DNA of 64,000 nt from Drosophila miranda. Lineage: Eukaryota; Arthropoda; Insecta; Diptera; Drosophilidae. Shown piece by piece: positions 12,830-23,815 of this stretch; within the stretch, counting starts at the first letter, position 1, and each line of letters opens with the position of its first letter. Under the pieces are notes generated by a model. The model had not been told where the DNA came from, searched no databases, and was given only the letters and a program-made list of their open reading frames with translations. Both the position numbers and the translations under genes were made by a program. The DNA lies in NCBI RefSeq assembly GCF_003369915.1, contig NW_022881614.1, positions 3,803,001 to 3,867,000 on the forward strand, read 5' to 3'.

Positions 12830-13588
12830 ATGCCCGCCGACGGATTGAACAGCCCTCGAGTGCAGCAACGCAAGAGTGGAGGTGGCGGGGACGAGAAGAA
12901 TGGATCGCCGTTTCCAGACAAGTACGACATGCGCGGCACACGGGTGCTGAGCATCTACAAGGGTCAGATCACCGAGGTGCCCATGGAGGTGTTCGAGGAG
13001 GCGCGCCAGGAGAAGGTGAACGTCGTGCAGCTAAAGGACAACAGGCTGGGCGAGGTGCCCAAGGATCTCAACATGCTGAGCAAGCTGCTCACCCAGCTGG
13101 ATCTGACCAAGAATCAGATCTCCTACATACCCACCAGCATGTCGCAGTTCTCAAAGTTGGCCCACTTCAAGGTCCCCTGCAACTTGCTGCGCGATCTGCC
13201 CATGGAGTTTGGGGGCCTGCAGAACCTCTGCACGCTGGACATCTCCTTCAATCGGTTCGAGCGACTGCCGCGCTGTATCGGCGATCTGCAGAGCCTGGAG
13301 ACCCTCTTGGCCCACGATAATCACATCAAGGACATCGATGCCAGTGAGGCGGGACTGGGTGCCCTAAAGAATCTCCAGGTATTGGATCTGAGCCACAATG
13401 ATATTCGCCAAGTGCCGCCCATCCTGGGCAACCAACAGAACATTCGTGAGCTGTATCTGATGGGCAATCCGCTCCGACAGCCGCGTCATCAAATTCTGAG
13501 CGCCGGAACGAACGGCATCCTGGCGTTCCTCGCACTCGCATCCCCCCTCCACAGTAGTTCCAATCAAATTATATGTTATTGTTACTAA
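12830..13588 (+). CDS. Leucine-rich repeat protein (LRRC40-like), frameshifted near C-terminus
   Basis: The ORF gives 252 aa. After ~35 disordered residues there are about eight 23-residue LRRs of the intracellular type (LxxLDLTKNQISYIP, LCTLDISFNRFERLP, LQVLDLSHNDIRQVP). The last repeats and the GNPLRQPRHQIL segment resemble the C-terminal end of LRRC40; Drosophila f-cup belongs to this group, but I cannot assign the orthologue. As written, the C-terminus after residue ~233 is a hydrophobic tail unlike the family. In the +1 frame from 13531 the sequence reads LRTRIP and stops at TAG 13555-13557, matching the family ending (YLRDRIP). One base therefore seems to be missing at 13530/13531, from genuine mutation or assembly error. 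Start choice: ATG 12830 directly follows a possible splice acceptor. Confidence 0.85.
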   Translation: MPADGLNSPRVQQRKSGGGGDEKNGSPFPDKYDMRGTRVLSIYKGQITEVPMEVFEEARQEKVNVVQLKDNRLGEVPKDLNMLSKLLTQLDLTKNQISYIPTSMSQFSKLAHFKVPCNLLRDLPMEFGGLQNLCTLDISFNRFERLPRCIGDLQSLETLLAHDNHIKDIDASEAGLGALKNLQVLDLSHNDIRQVPPILGNQQNIRELYLMGNPLRQPRHQILSAGTNGILAFLALASPLHSSSNQIICYCY

Positions 13589-13593
13589 ATAAA
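13588..13593 (+). terminator. Poly(A) signal AATAAA overlapping the apparent LRR stop
   Basis: The hexamer begins on the last base of the apparent stop codon. This is unusually close, and fits the idea that the native stop lies 31 bp earlier at 13555-13557. Confidence 0.55.
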
Positions 13594-13686
13594 AGATCAG
13601 AACAAACGAACATAGTACCCCTGGGGATAGACCTCTCCACAAGTCATTGAAAAGTAGTTTCCGTAGGCAAAAGTCACACCAGAAAA

Positions 13687-14110
13687 ATGACTGAAGAAAG
13701 AAAAGTACACACGGATCACCCAGACGCCCAGTGAGTACCGCACATGCCACACACCAATTAATAGCCACACTACAGCCGTATCTTTATATAGTGTCGAGAG
13801 ATCCTACGATGGCGATGCCTTCATCACCCATTTCGCCAAACGGGGGGCGCGCGAGACCATCATCATGGATGCCAATGGCCATACACTGCGCTCGACTGTC
13901 AGTCCGCGGCGCACCTACATGTATGTCTCCAATCTGAAGCCACTGGTGACGATGGGACACAATGTGGTGCGGGATCTGAACCCCTCCAACGACATGACAT
14001 TCTTGCGCCTCCGCTCCGATGGGGGCGAGGTGAACATCACACTCGGCAAGGACTTCATTTTGATTGTCATACAACGCATCAAAAGGAAAAGCTCACTCAA
14101 AACTAATTGA
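13687..14110 (+). CDS. Roadblock/LC7-type dynein light chain, two exons, 120 aa
   Basis: Exons 13687-13730 and 13792-14110 are joined across a 61-nt intron with a strong donor (gtgagt) and acceptor (atatag); the splice keeps frame and creates a CAT codon. The protein has the roadblock/LC7 fold signature, most clearly VVRDLNPSNDMTFLRLRS and KDFILIVIQ, which are nearly identical to canonical roadblock. Roadblock dimers bind dynein intermediate chains in cytoplasmic and axonemal dynein. This copy has a longer N-terminus (~20 aa) and a basic C-terminal tail of 11 residues absent from the canonical 97-aa protein, so it is one of the diverged paralogues, many of which are male-germline genes in flies (inference). 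It starts only ~100 bp after the LRR gene. No lesion visible. Confidence 0.9.
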
Positions 14111-17100
14111 TAATACTCGTACATAGTGTGTGTGTGTGTGTGCGTGGGACATGTTATTATCACTGTACATATACCCCCACATGGACAAAAAGACGATTAA
14201 ACTGTTGGCGATTACACGGTCGAAGCTCGTTTCAAGTGGAAACTGACAGGGAAAAGCAAACAAATCAAGTATTGGCCACTTTTGCAAATACGTTTTGGCC
14301 AAATGCGGATCAGGGGGCATTCATTGTGCGCACAGTATTTGGCGGCTGCTTTCCAGGATAGTGGTTTGCTGGGTTTTCCGTCAATGCACCCGCCCATCCG
14401 TATATCCTTTGACAGTGGATTGCTTCATTAGGCGCCCGTCCTGTCCTGGCGGCTTTTCGCTTGGGGAACATTTGATTTGCAATGTACTTGAGCCACGGAA
14501 TATTTCAGCAACAAAAATTAAACGATAATGGCAATTATCGTGTTGCCGCGACGTGTTGACATCATTCATTTATTGTGCCAAATGCAAACAATACTCGTAT
14601 ACTGTGGCACATGGGACCCCTGGGGCGAGACAGGAAATTGCAGAAGAACACAAACTATTTGTATTTGTATTCGTGTTTGTTTTGTGTTTGCAACACTGCT
14701 TTCGGGGGCGTTTGGGTGCAGTAAAAGGCATTTGTTTCGCGGCTTTATGCTTTATTTAGTACACATCCACACATCCGCCCAGCCACACATACATTTGGTC
14801 GGGAGTAACATATGTTTGTTGGCCTTTGTTGGGCCATTTCAGTATTTAATGAGGCGCAAATATTTATGCATTTTCCTTCACAAAATCCGTTCACCAAATA
14901 TGGGGTTCTTTTCGAAAATAAATACCAAGGCTCTATTCGGCTGTCAATTGTAGCTTTCAATGGCCATTCAGTCCGCCAAAAGCTACAATTACACGAACCA
15001 GCGCGACGTCAGTGCAGGGAATCAACAGGACTTGGCTATCAGATCTGTTCGGATTACTGAGACTGTTCGATTCACGTCCATTACGGTTCAATGGAGTGCC
15101 CGGAGGACATTCTGACAGCGCTCTTAAAGCGCCAATAACGTGATTAAGTGACCAAAACGGCAACGAGGGCGCCGAGAGAGCACATGCTGACATTTAATTT
15201 ATTCGATTCGCTTTAATCCGAGCCCATCGCAGAACACGCATGCGGAATACTGTAAATTGTTGACTTTTAATGAATATTCGAGAGTTATTAATAATGAAAA
15301 AACGAATAAATTTGCATTGCATCTACTCCAGCGGACTGTGAATGGCCGCGCAGTTCATCGGCTTGAAGTCAACTGCGGGAGCATACAGAAACAGGGAACA
15401 GGGATCAGGGATCACACGAACCCTAAGGCCTAATTGAAATGCAGATACAGATACGCCTTCGCAGATGTCTTCATCAGGCAGCTGTCTCCCGGCCACGTCT
15501 GGCACGAGAGAGAGAGTTCCACGTCGTGCGGAATCATGTCCATTTTGGGCCGCACATTCGGATGAGTAATGGTCTGCCCGGTTGCCCCATTTTGGAGCAT
15601 TCATCAACATGCCCGCTCGTTCAACATGTGTTGCCCTTAATGAGTTCCATAGCGGCTGTGATTAAAACTGCTGCCAAAAGTTACAAATGGGGAGTCGTTT
15701 AAGGAAGAAAAGAACATACATATACATATGCGACACTGATTGCCACACATTGGATCTGGGAATCAAAGAAGTGAAGAAACAGTGTCCTACCCAGTCCCAG
15801 TCACGGTGTCCGCAATATTTCGTTCTTTTAACTCCTTTGCAATGCTAAGAGAAATTAAAACAAATATTTCTATCGTGACCAGTGAAAATATGGCGGATGG
15901 GACGATGCATTGTTCGGCTCGGTTCCATGGAACTGATAGCATTGTTTCTGGGGAAAGCGCGGAAAGACCTCCATTGTTCCAGGCAACAAAAGCCAGCTGG
16001 TATTTTCCACTTACATTTAATGAATTATTAATTTTAACATACTTTTTACTTTCCAATTAAACATCAATTACACGAGGTCCTTGAGCCTCCGACTTAAAGT
16101 CTGTGCATCGGCGCTGGATGTCGTGATTACAGCCAAGTGTGTCTAAGAGGAGGCATCCAATCAGGCATCATTAGGACCCCTACGGCATAATCCGCATGAT
16201 CGTCATGAGTGGGAGTAGTGGTAATAGAAGTTGGAGGTGTGGGGCATCCGTACATCAATCCAAATAATTAATGAGCACTCGCTCTGGGTGCCAGTCTCTT
16301 TGCATTAATATCCGAGGCCCCGTAGTCAAGTTGAATGGCAAACACCTTCCGATTGAGCACTAATTGACTGCAACTTTCATCCCGCATCCCGCATCCAGCC
16401 CCATACCCATCGCCATCCCCATCCCTCGTTGGCCATAATCTCTTTTGGTCTTTCGTCAAACAGGAACTTCACAGTCTCGAATCGAAACGCGAAAAGGCTT
16501 ACTATAATTACATGCACCGACTACACAACACGGTCCAAGTCAGCCTCTGCAGCCGCCTTCCCATGCACCATGCAGCATGTGGCATGCACCTGCCGCCAAA
16601 GGCAGACAAGCCACAGCAGGAGGGAGGGAGCCTGGAAAAGTAGACCATCAGAGGAAGCCCCTCTTATTTCGTACTTGAAAACGTAACATGTGTAACCCCC
16701 ATCCCCACCCATGCGGCCCAAGGACAAGGACACTCACCCACTGCAGCAAAGAACCAGATTAATAAAGTAATGGAAATGAGATCTAAGGAAAAGTCTGGAC
16801 TTACATAGTTAGAGAGTAGAGGGAGTAGTATAGAAAGTCCTGCAGTTTCGATAGATACGAACAGAAGACATATGGAAAAGCGATGCTCTCTCCACACACC
16901 CTTTTTCAATGTTTGCAGTATTCCTATCACATTTCTTGTAAATTTCCTTCTTCCATTCTCTTCCAAGACACCTTCAAATGTTGCCTCTAATTTCTTTTGA
17001 CTTTTAAACGTGCCCTGCACATCCTATGGCTGTCTTCTGTTTGTGGGCAGGGGGCTGGGTGATGGGTGATCGGGGAGGGGGAATGGGTTCCATGGTCCAT

Positions 17101-17612
17101 TGTCTGCTGATTTCATGCGATTTTGGTGTGTGTGGCGCATACTTCATAGCAAGTTTGATGCAACTTTCGAAAACATTTGCGCCATTTTTATGTGTACGTG
17201 GTAACGCATATGGCAAACGGAAAAGTTCCTCCTAACACACACACACACACAAACACGCACGGACAAGCTGAAAGGGAGAGCGGTGAAAGGTTCTTTGGGG
17301 ATTCGGTTTATGGCTGCGGCGGGAAGCTCTTTAATTGCAGCCAAGCGGGCGAAATTTTTTGGAAAGTTCTTCTGCAAAAGGTGGAAGGGGGGAGGGGGGA
17401 GGTATAAGGGCACGTACCGCCATTATGCAGACATAATGTTGGTTAATTTGCATCGACTGCAGCACAAAGGAGCTGCTTGTCAAAAGTTTTCACGTACGTT
17501 GTAATTGAGGGGGAATATTAAATGAAAACTTTTCGTATGAGCAAAACGCGTGGCAAGAGGCCAAAGGAAGTGCTTTCGTTGGCCTAAGGAGCCTGTGCAG
17601 ATAATAGAATGT
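14111..17612. other. Intergenic DNA without recognisable genes
   Basis: About 3.5 kb with ordinary AT-rich Drosophila composition. Visible items are a (TG)n microsatellite at about 14126-14142, (CA)n at about 17236-17253, an aataaa-rich stretch near 15290-15310, and G-rich runs near 17047-17075 and 17385-17402. ORFs up to 141 codons occur on both strands but lack domain-like sequence or gene structure. I see no tRNA or conserved RNA fold. Confidence 0.5.
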
Positions 17613-17625
17613 ACATATGTAGTTG
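17613..17625. repeat. Target-site duplication, left copy (13 bp)
   Basis: acatatgtagttg directly precedes the LINE body and recurs exactly after its poly(A) tail at 18954-18966. Confidence 0.9.
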
Positions 17626-18953
17626 CGAAGGGATAAGATCATATAGAGTGACTGCTGGAGTCCCGCAGGGGTCGGTGCTGGGGCCGCTCCTGTGGAATAC
17701 GATGTACGATGGAGTTCTGCGACTGAGCCTTCCCGAGGGCACGACGGTCGACGGGTTTGCCGATGACGTCGCCATCGTAGTGGTAGCCAAGGACCTTGCA
17801 GCAGTTGAAGCAGCTGCAAACGGGGCAATCCGTGCCGTGGAGACGTGGCTCGCCATAGCGGGATTACAGCTGGCGGCCCACAAGACCGAGGCTGTTCTAA
17901 TTAGCAGCAGGAAGAAGGTGGAGACGGCCCGAGTGTCGGTCGGCGGACCCGACATTACTTCGCAAAGGGCTCTTAAATACCTAGGAGTAATGCTAGACAC
18001 TAGGCTTTCATTTAGAGAGCACTTGGAGTACGCCAACACAAAGGCCGCACAGACTTGCCGAGCACTCTCGCGAATCCTGCTCAACACCAGGGGGCCAAAG
18101 CAAGCAAGGAGGAAGCTGATCACCAGCGTCATCTCGCCGCAGTGCCGAGCTATATGCGAGGAGTCGAAGCAACGCACCGCTTATGTGCCATCAGGATCGC
18201 CTGCGCGTTTAGAACCATATCTGACGACGCAGCACTGGGCATCGCGGGACTAGTCCCAATAGCAGAGCAAGCGAGGGAAAGGGCCGAGGTGTACGAGCTA
18301 TCTCGCAGGGACACCCACAATCCTCCCACCGGAGTCGAGAGAGAATCACCCAGGCACGAGACCGTCAGGAGGTGGCAGATGAAGTGGGATTCCTCGACTA
18401 AAGGACGCTGGACCCACCAGCTGATTCCGGAAATCAAGCTGTGGTTGGAGAGGAAGCACGGACAGGTGGACTTCCACCTCACTCAGATGCTGAGCGGCCA
18501 CGGATGCTTCAGATCGTACCTGAAGCGGTTTGGACAGGAAACGGAGGACTGGTGCCCAGCATGTGGTCGAGGTATCGTGGAGGACGCTCACCACGTCTTC
18601 TTTGAATGCCACCGTTTCGAGTACGAGAGGCGCCAGCTAGAGGATGAGCTAGCCACCAGCATTAGCGTCGGAGGGATCGTGCCGCTCATGGAAGCAGGGA
18701 AACAGTCGTGGGATGCCACCACTAGGTTCGCCGCCACTATAATGCGGGAACTACGGAGAGCGGAGAGGGAAAGGAAAGTGTCGGAGGAGTAAGGAGGAAC
18801 GGCTGTGCGAAGCAATGCTTTGCGGCCGTACCGCATAGCTACGCCCCATTACCCCACCAACAAACCACAGTCCCAGACCCCCACAACTAGTTGCTAACCT
18901 TATATAAGAACTAGTATTAAAGCATAATAAAAGTAATAGAATACAAAAAAAAA
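17626..18953 (+). mobile_element. 5'-truncated R1/LOA-type non-LTR retrotransposon
   Basis: Starts mid reverse transcriptase and ends in an A9 tail, flanked by a 13-bp target-site duplication: a complete, 5'-truncated insertion of ~1.33 kb. The first reading frame (to about 18130) carries RT motifs GVPQGSVLGPLLWN and FADDVAI (palm active site) followed by thumb sequence. The second frame (about 18150-18792) carries the C-terminal part ending in a CCHC-like motif (CPACG...HHVFFEC) typical of R1/LOA/I-like ORF2 proteins. The two are separated by a deletion/frameshift at about 18130-18150, so the copy is dead. TRIM and bilbo of the obscura group belong to the LOA clade; assignment within R1/LOA needs a tree. 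The ATG at 17609 that opens the upstream ORF lies in flanking DNA, outside the element. Confidence 0.9.
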
Positions 18954-18966
18954 ACATATGTAGTTG
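18954..18966. repeat. Target-site duplication, right copy (13 bp)
   Basis: Exact repeat of 17613-17625 immediately 3' of the LINE poly(A) tail. Confidence 0.9.
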
Positions 18967-19128
18967 TGCAATATATTTAAGTATTAATAATTAACACACT
19001 TGAGCAAATGAAGTGAGTTTTAGTTGGAATTCCAAGGGTGGAATGTCAGATATTTATCGTTAAAGTATCAACCATCTGCCACGGCAAGCTGTCTTCAGAA
19101 ATTAAATGCTTATTATTCAAAAGTAAAC

Positions 19129-21185
19129 TGTAACGAACCTAAATGGTTTCAATACAATCCGTCCACCGACCTATAATGAGCGCATAGCACCGCACCCCAC
19201 AACCAGCGCCCCCTCCGCATGCAACCAACGATTGACACGCGCCGTCTTCATAACGCTGACCAAACACACCAGGTCACGCGGACTTCCCCCACTCCAGACC
19301 AAGCAACCGGCCAGGCGCAGTCTTCCGGGTTCATCGACTACAAAACGATGACACCGCGGAAGCCCACGACAAGCACCCAACGGCAAATCCGCCAGCTCGC
19401 CAAAAAAAACGAGGGGGAACGTTGTGAGTTGCTGCGTACACCGCAACTCTACAGTTATACCCGATACTAAGTCAGTATGGCTCTCCTGCGGCAGACGCCG
19501 CTAATATTGAACCACAAGACAAAGAGTGCGTGCGAGAGATTTTCTAATCAGTCTGAGCGTGACGTCGGGCGCTGCGTGGCCACTGCAAATTGATTTCTTG
19601 CTTTTGGCTACAAAAATGATCCGATCTGATCCAGATTCAGCAATCTGATAGATATAGTCATTATCTATGATTCTGCCTTTTTAGTTTTCTCGAATGTGCA
19701 ATATTGTGGATGCAACAGATTTTCGTTCTTTGTGGGGGCGGAATGGGGTGGGGCGAAATTCTGAGATACACGTTTTATAGTGAGATCTAACAGAAGTGCG
19801 GATACCAAATTTGGTTACTCTAGCCTTAATAGTCTCTGAGATTTGTGGATGCCCCAGATTTTCGTCCTTTGCGGGGGTGGAAGGGGGTGTGGCGAAATTT
19901 GGACACGAAACGGTCAAGGTCCGATATCACAGGAGTGTGGATACCAAATTTGGTTGCTCCGCCTCTTATAGGTTCTGAGATCCTTGAACTCATATTTTGC
20001 AATTGGCAAAACCGACCATGAAACCTGTGTGTTAGAGAGAGACAGAGCGAGAACGAATGAAATTGTTTTCTTGATTCTGGCTATAACAATTATACGATCT
20101 GGTTGAGATTTTACACTCTGGAACATATAGTCATCTTCTACGATTCTGCGTTTTTGGTTTTATCGTATCTTTAAAAATGTGGATGCCACAGATTTTCGTT
20201 CTTTGTGGGGGCGGAAGTGGGCGGGGCAAAGTTTTGAAACATTTTTGTAGCAGTGACATATCACAGATGTCTGGATCCAAAACATCGTTGCTCTAGCTTT
20301 TATAGTCTTTGAGCACTAGGCGCTGAAGGGGACGGACGGACGGACGGACGGACGGACGGATGGACGGACGGACGGACGGGCGGACGGACGGACGGACGGA
20401 CGGACGGACGGACGGACGGACGGACGGACGGACGGACGGACAGACAGGGCTCAATCGACTCGGCTATTGATGCTGATCAAGAATATATATACTTTATGGG
20501 GTCGGAAACGATTCCTTCTGGACGTTACACACATCCACTCTTACCACAAATCTAATATACCCCAATACTCATTTTGAGTATCGGGTATAAAAACGCGAAG
20601 AGACAGAACCAGGTCAACCCACGATCGCCAGAACGGCGGAGTACACCCCGATGCGGAAGTGCACTTTCGAACCCGCTGACACAACACCCATTGGCGTATA
20701 AATAGACGCCGACTGAAACCAGAAAGCAACTTACGCAGAGACGCGGCTCACAGTACGGTCGTGGTACCAGGACTTACGCAGAAACCCGGCTCACAGTACG
20801 GTCGTGGTACCAGAACTTACGCAGACACTCGACCCGGAGTACAGACGCGGTACCCGGAACTCACCAGAAGACATCGGCGCACAATTTAAAATAAGCTCAT
20901 TTAAACCGCTAAGAAATACAATAAAGTGACAAATTATTAAAGTAAAAACACCCGATTGCGTAAGTTCACCCCAATTAGCCGAGGCACCGACTCCACCCCA
21001 CTCCACGTCCACATACACCATTCGATACACAACACTAGCAACGCCCGCCCAATCCCCGATCCATCTACTCTACGATAGGCCACCCCCGACGTCTCCTTTG
21101 AAGTTCCATCCATTTCTACAAATTTCTTGTGATTTGACCCCTGGACGGGACTGAGCTTACCTCAGCCTGAAATAGGTCCATCACA
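19129..21185 (+). repeat. 5' LTR of the gypsy element (875 bp without insertion)
   Basis: Begins TGTAACGAACC and ends CATCACA (TG...CA). Contains a TATA box (tataaata, 20697-20704) and a poly(A) signal (20920-20925). Between them is a run of ~42-bp tandem repeats (about 20729-20860), each with the core ggctcacagtacggtcgtgg. A 1182-bp DINE-1 sits inside at 19409-20590. Confidence 0.88.
19409..20590 (-). mobile_element. DINE-1-like element nested in the gypsy LTR
   Basis: Near full-length copy: hairpin segment at the left, ttatacccgatac at about 19456, terminal gtatcgggtataa at 20578-20590. Its internal microsatellite is expanded to about 110 bp of nearly pure GGAC/GACG (20327-20440), far longer than in the other copies. 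It inserted after the gypsy element, since it splits the LTR. Confidence 0.88.
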
Positions 21186-21187
21186 AG

Positions 21188-21205
21188 TGGCGCCCGAGCA
21201 GGGAC
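21188..21205 (+). other. Primer binding site (tRNA-Lys type)
   Basis: TGGCGCCCGAGCAGGGAC lies 2 bp after the 5' LTR and differs at one base from the standard tRNA-Lys primer site, as used by Osvaldo-type elements. Confidence 0.85.
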
Positions 21206-21483
21206 CCAAGGGAACGTCAGCGAGGGTTTGTGGAATAAAACCCCACGGCCACTAGAGAAGAACAAAAGAAAGCGACTCAAAGAAAACCCCGACCTCGCAC
21301 AATACCAACGGCAAGAGTTGCGCAACGAGCAGTCGAAAGCGCGACACAGCGACAGAGAAACGGGACCAGTGCCGTCACCCCGAGAAGAAATTCGAAGCGT
21401 CGACCGCGAAGCTCGACATAGTGCCCTAGTGAAGGAAAAGCACAGGCCCAGCGAAACAGCCAACTCGAGTAACAATCGAAGCG

Positions 21484-22859
21484 ATGGAATCCCATACAGA
21501 GCAACAGCCCAGTGGGTATTACCCTGGAGAATACGTCGCCAACCCAGGGGTGAGTACCGGCTGGATACACAAACGCCGCCGAGAAGAGCTGGAGTACTTC
21601 GCGGAGGAATTCGGGTTCAGCCGCGAGGGTAACGTGGAAGATTTGCGGAGAAATTTCTCCGAACTAGTCGCCGGGCCCCTCGAACACGATGCCTGGGTCA
21701 GGTTGGCAGAGCTCGAGCGGCAGTACGCCCGATCGCCAGGACGAGCCGGCTGGGGCGAGCCCGACATCTCAGCACTAACAGAGACCAGACAGGGTCCGAA
21801 AGACGGACCCCAAACTCAGCCTGCAAGTTCCAGGAGTCATGGAGGGCAAAGCCAACACCTCACCGACATCGATAACCGCCGAAGATCTACCGAAGCCCCA
21901 GCCCGCGGAGCCAAGGCCTTCGCCCATGAGAAGGATCTTGCCGACAGCGGGAGGAAACGGCCCCACAGACGGTCATTACTACAGATCCGAAAGTGGGGAA
22001 TCCAGTTCGACGGGCAGGACGACCCACTGTCGTTCGTCGAACTACTGGAAGAGCGTGCCCTCTCGTACGGGGTAGACATGAACTACGTGCCGCGAGCCAT
22101 GGCAGAGCTCCTCACCGACCGAGCCAACCGTTGGTTCCGCACCAGCCGACTCCAGAGCGCCTCTTGGGCCGATTTCCGCCAGGAATTCCTAGCCTTTTTC
22201 CTGCCTCCCCGGTACTTCGAGCAATTGGAAGACCAGATCAGGGACCGAAACAAGCGGTGGGCGAACCGTTCAAGGACTTCGTCATCGAGCTCCGGTTGCT
22301 CATGCACCACGCCGGGTACGACGAAGCCAAGGAACTTAGCCGGATCTACGACAACACCCTCCCGGCGTACCAGCTGTACGTGCGAAGGCACGAACTGAGA
22401 AGTCTGACGCAATTAACAAGATTGGCCACAGAGTTCGAGAGTATCCAGGAACGAAACGTACCAGCGACCCTCATCCCCCCTCGACAACCACCCAGGTACA
22501 CGCGGCCAACGGCACAACAAAACGAAAGCGGGACGAACCGGGCCCAATTCCGAAAGCCTCACTGGAACACCTCGGAACCCGCAAGGAAGCCGCACCAGGC
22601 CGGCGCTCCAGCAAAGGAAACGGCACATAGAATGATCACCACCCCCATCGCCAACCCACGCGCAGTCTGTCGACGCTGCGGAGAAGCTGAACATGTTTCT
22701 CGCGACTGCATCAACCCATCGATCCTCTTCTGTTGGGAATGCGGCAGGCGCGGAACGCGCATCGTGTGCTGTTGCCGCCGGGACCCGTCGGGAAACGACT
22801 CGCGTCCCCAGCTGACACGGGAACAGCCGGGCACGACGCTTCCTCAGACATCCAACTAA
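21484..22859 (+). pseudogene. gag of the gypsy element (frameshifted)
   Basis: The first frame (21484 to about 22260) gives an N-terminal region and the start of a retrotransposon capsid domain (SFVELLEERA, RWFRTSRLQSASWADFRQEF). The reading then continues in another frame from about 22250 to 22859, with the rest of the capsid (EPFKDFVIELRLLMHHAGY) and the nucleocapsid: a good zinc knuckle CRRCGEAEHVSRDC and a second, damaged one beginning CWECGRRG. One base is surplus at about 22250. Gag would form the virus-like particle core. Confidence 0.85.
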
Positions 22860-23815
22860 GAACCCCGCTACAAGTACACGACGGCCGGATAATGGCGAGA
22901 GTGACCATCGGAGGACGGCGCGCAGAAGCCACGGTCGACACCGGGGCGTCCCGAAGCTTCATCAACGCCGACCTCGCCCGCAAACTCGGCTGCGACAACG
23001 ACCTGCGAGCCGCATGCGTCCCGATACGCCTAGCAGACGGCTCGGCTCGCGAGATAACTCAGATCTTGCCAGCGCGCGTCAAATTAGACGAACAAGAGAT
23101 ACAAATGCCACTCTTGGTACTACCCAATATGGTAGAGCAAGCCATCATAGGTATGGATTTCCTGTGCGCCATTGAAACCACAATACAATGTGGCGCCACA
23201 CGCCTCCAGCTCCAAGGCTCCCAACGCCCCATCCCAAACACGCCGATTATCACCGCCAGCCAAGTACACGCCCCCGGACCCACGAACTCGAGACCTCCGC
23301 CGCCAATGAATTCCCCGCCACGACACGAGACAAGAGCACAAGGAACAAGGAACACAGAACCCACGGCCACGACGAAGCACACTAGCCCCAGGCCCACTCC
23401 GAGAAAACCAAAACTAAGCAAAGCCACGAAGAAAGCAAGCCGGTCTCCCGAGGGCACCGACGCGGTTCCACCAACGAAGGGAAAAGAACCCAGTACGCCC
23501 CTCCAGAATACAACCCGGCCCCAGCAACGACAGCCGCCACGCAGCAGCCAGGCGCTCGAGGTACCACCTCCGACCCCCACCCTGGCCCACGAACGCGTCG
23601 ACACCGCCCTCGACGCGAAAACGACCCCTACGACACCGACCGACCCGCTACTCCCGCGTCCTCTCAGGCAGGAACCGGGAAAGGCGATCACTGCCACGCG
23701 AGGCACCCATCGGAACCCCGACGCACCTGGAGCCGACGCACCATCGATTGTCCCCGGTATCATGGAACGCCTCCCGGGCAACACCTCGTACGTACACCTC
23801 GCCGGAAATTCCTAG
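22733..23815 (+). CDS. Aspartic protease region of the gypsy element
   Basis: This ORF overlaps the end of gag in another frame, as expected for a frameshift-expressed pro domain. It carries the retropepsin active site VDTGASRSFI at about residue 70 and the later flap/strand AIIGMDF. About 200 residues of Pro/Thr/Arg-rich linker follow with no recognisable fold. The protease would process Gag and Pol. Confidence 0.8.
   Translation: MGMRQARNAHRVLLPPGPVGKRLASPADTGTAGHDASSDIQLRTPLQVHDGRIMARVTIGGRRAEATVDTGASRSFINADLARKLGCDNDLRAACVPIRLADGSAREITQILPARVKLDEQEIQMPLLVLPNMVEQAIIGMDFLCAIETTIQCGATRLQLQGSQRPIPNTPIITASQVHAPGPTNSRPPPPMNSPPRHETRAQGTRNTEPTATTKHTSPRPTPRKPKLSKATKKASRSPEGTDAVPPTKGKEPSTPLQNTTRPQQRQPPRSSQALEVPPPTPTLAHERVDTALDAKTTPTTPTDPLLPRPLRQEPGKAITATRGTHRNPDAPGADAPSIVPGIMERLPGNTSYVHLAGNS

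Noticed and set aside
14528..14953. 141-codon plus-strand ORF in the intergenic region.
   Set aside because: Cys- and Phe-rich by chance translation of AT-rich DNA. No domain, no conserved pattern and several overlapping ORFs of similar length.
16664..17020. 118-codon minus-strand ORF with a hydrophobic stretch.
   Set aside because: No family resemblance, no splice or promoter context, and composition like the surrounding intergenic DNA.
23059..23784. 241-codon minus-strand ORF within the gypsy protease region.
   Set aside because: Antisense shadow in a Pro/Arg-rich linker; Gly/Val/Ser-rich nonsense protein.
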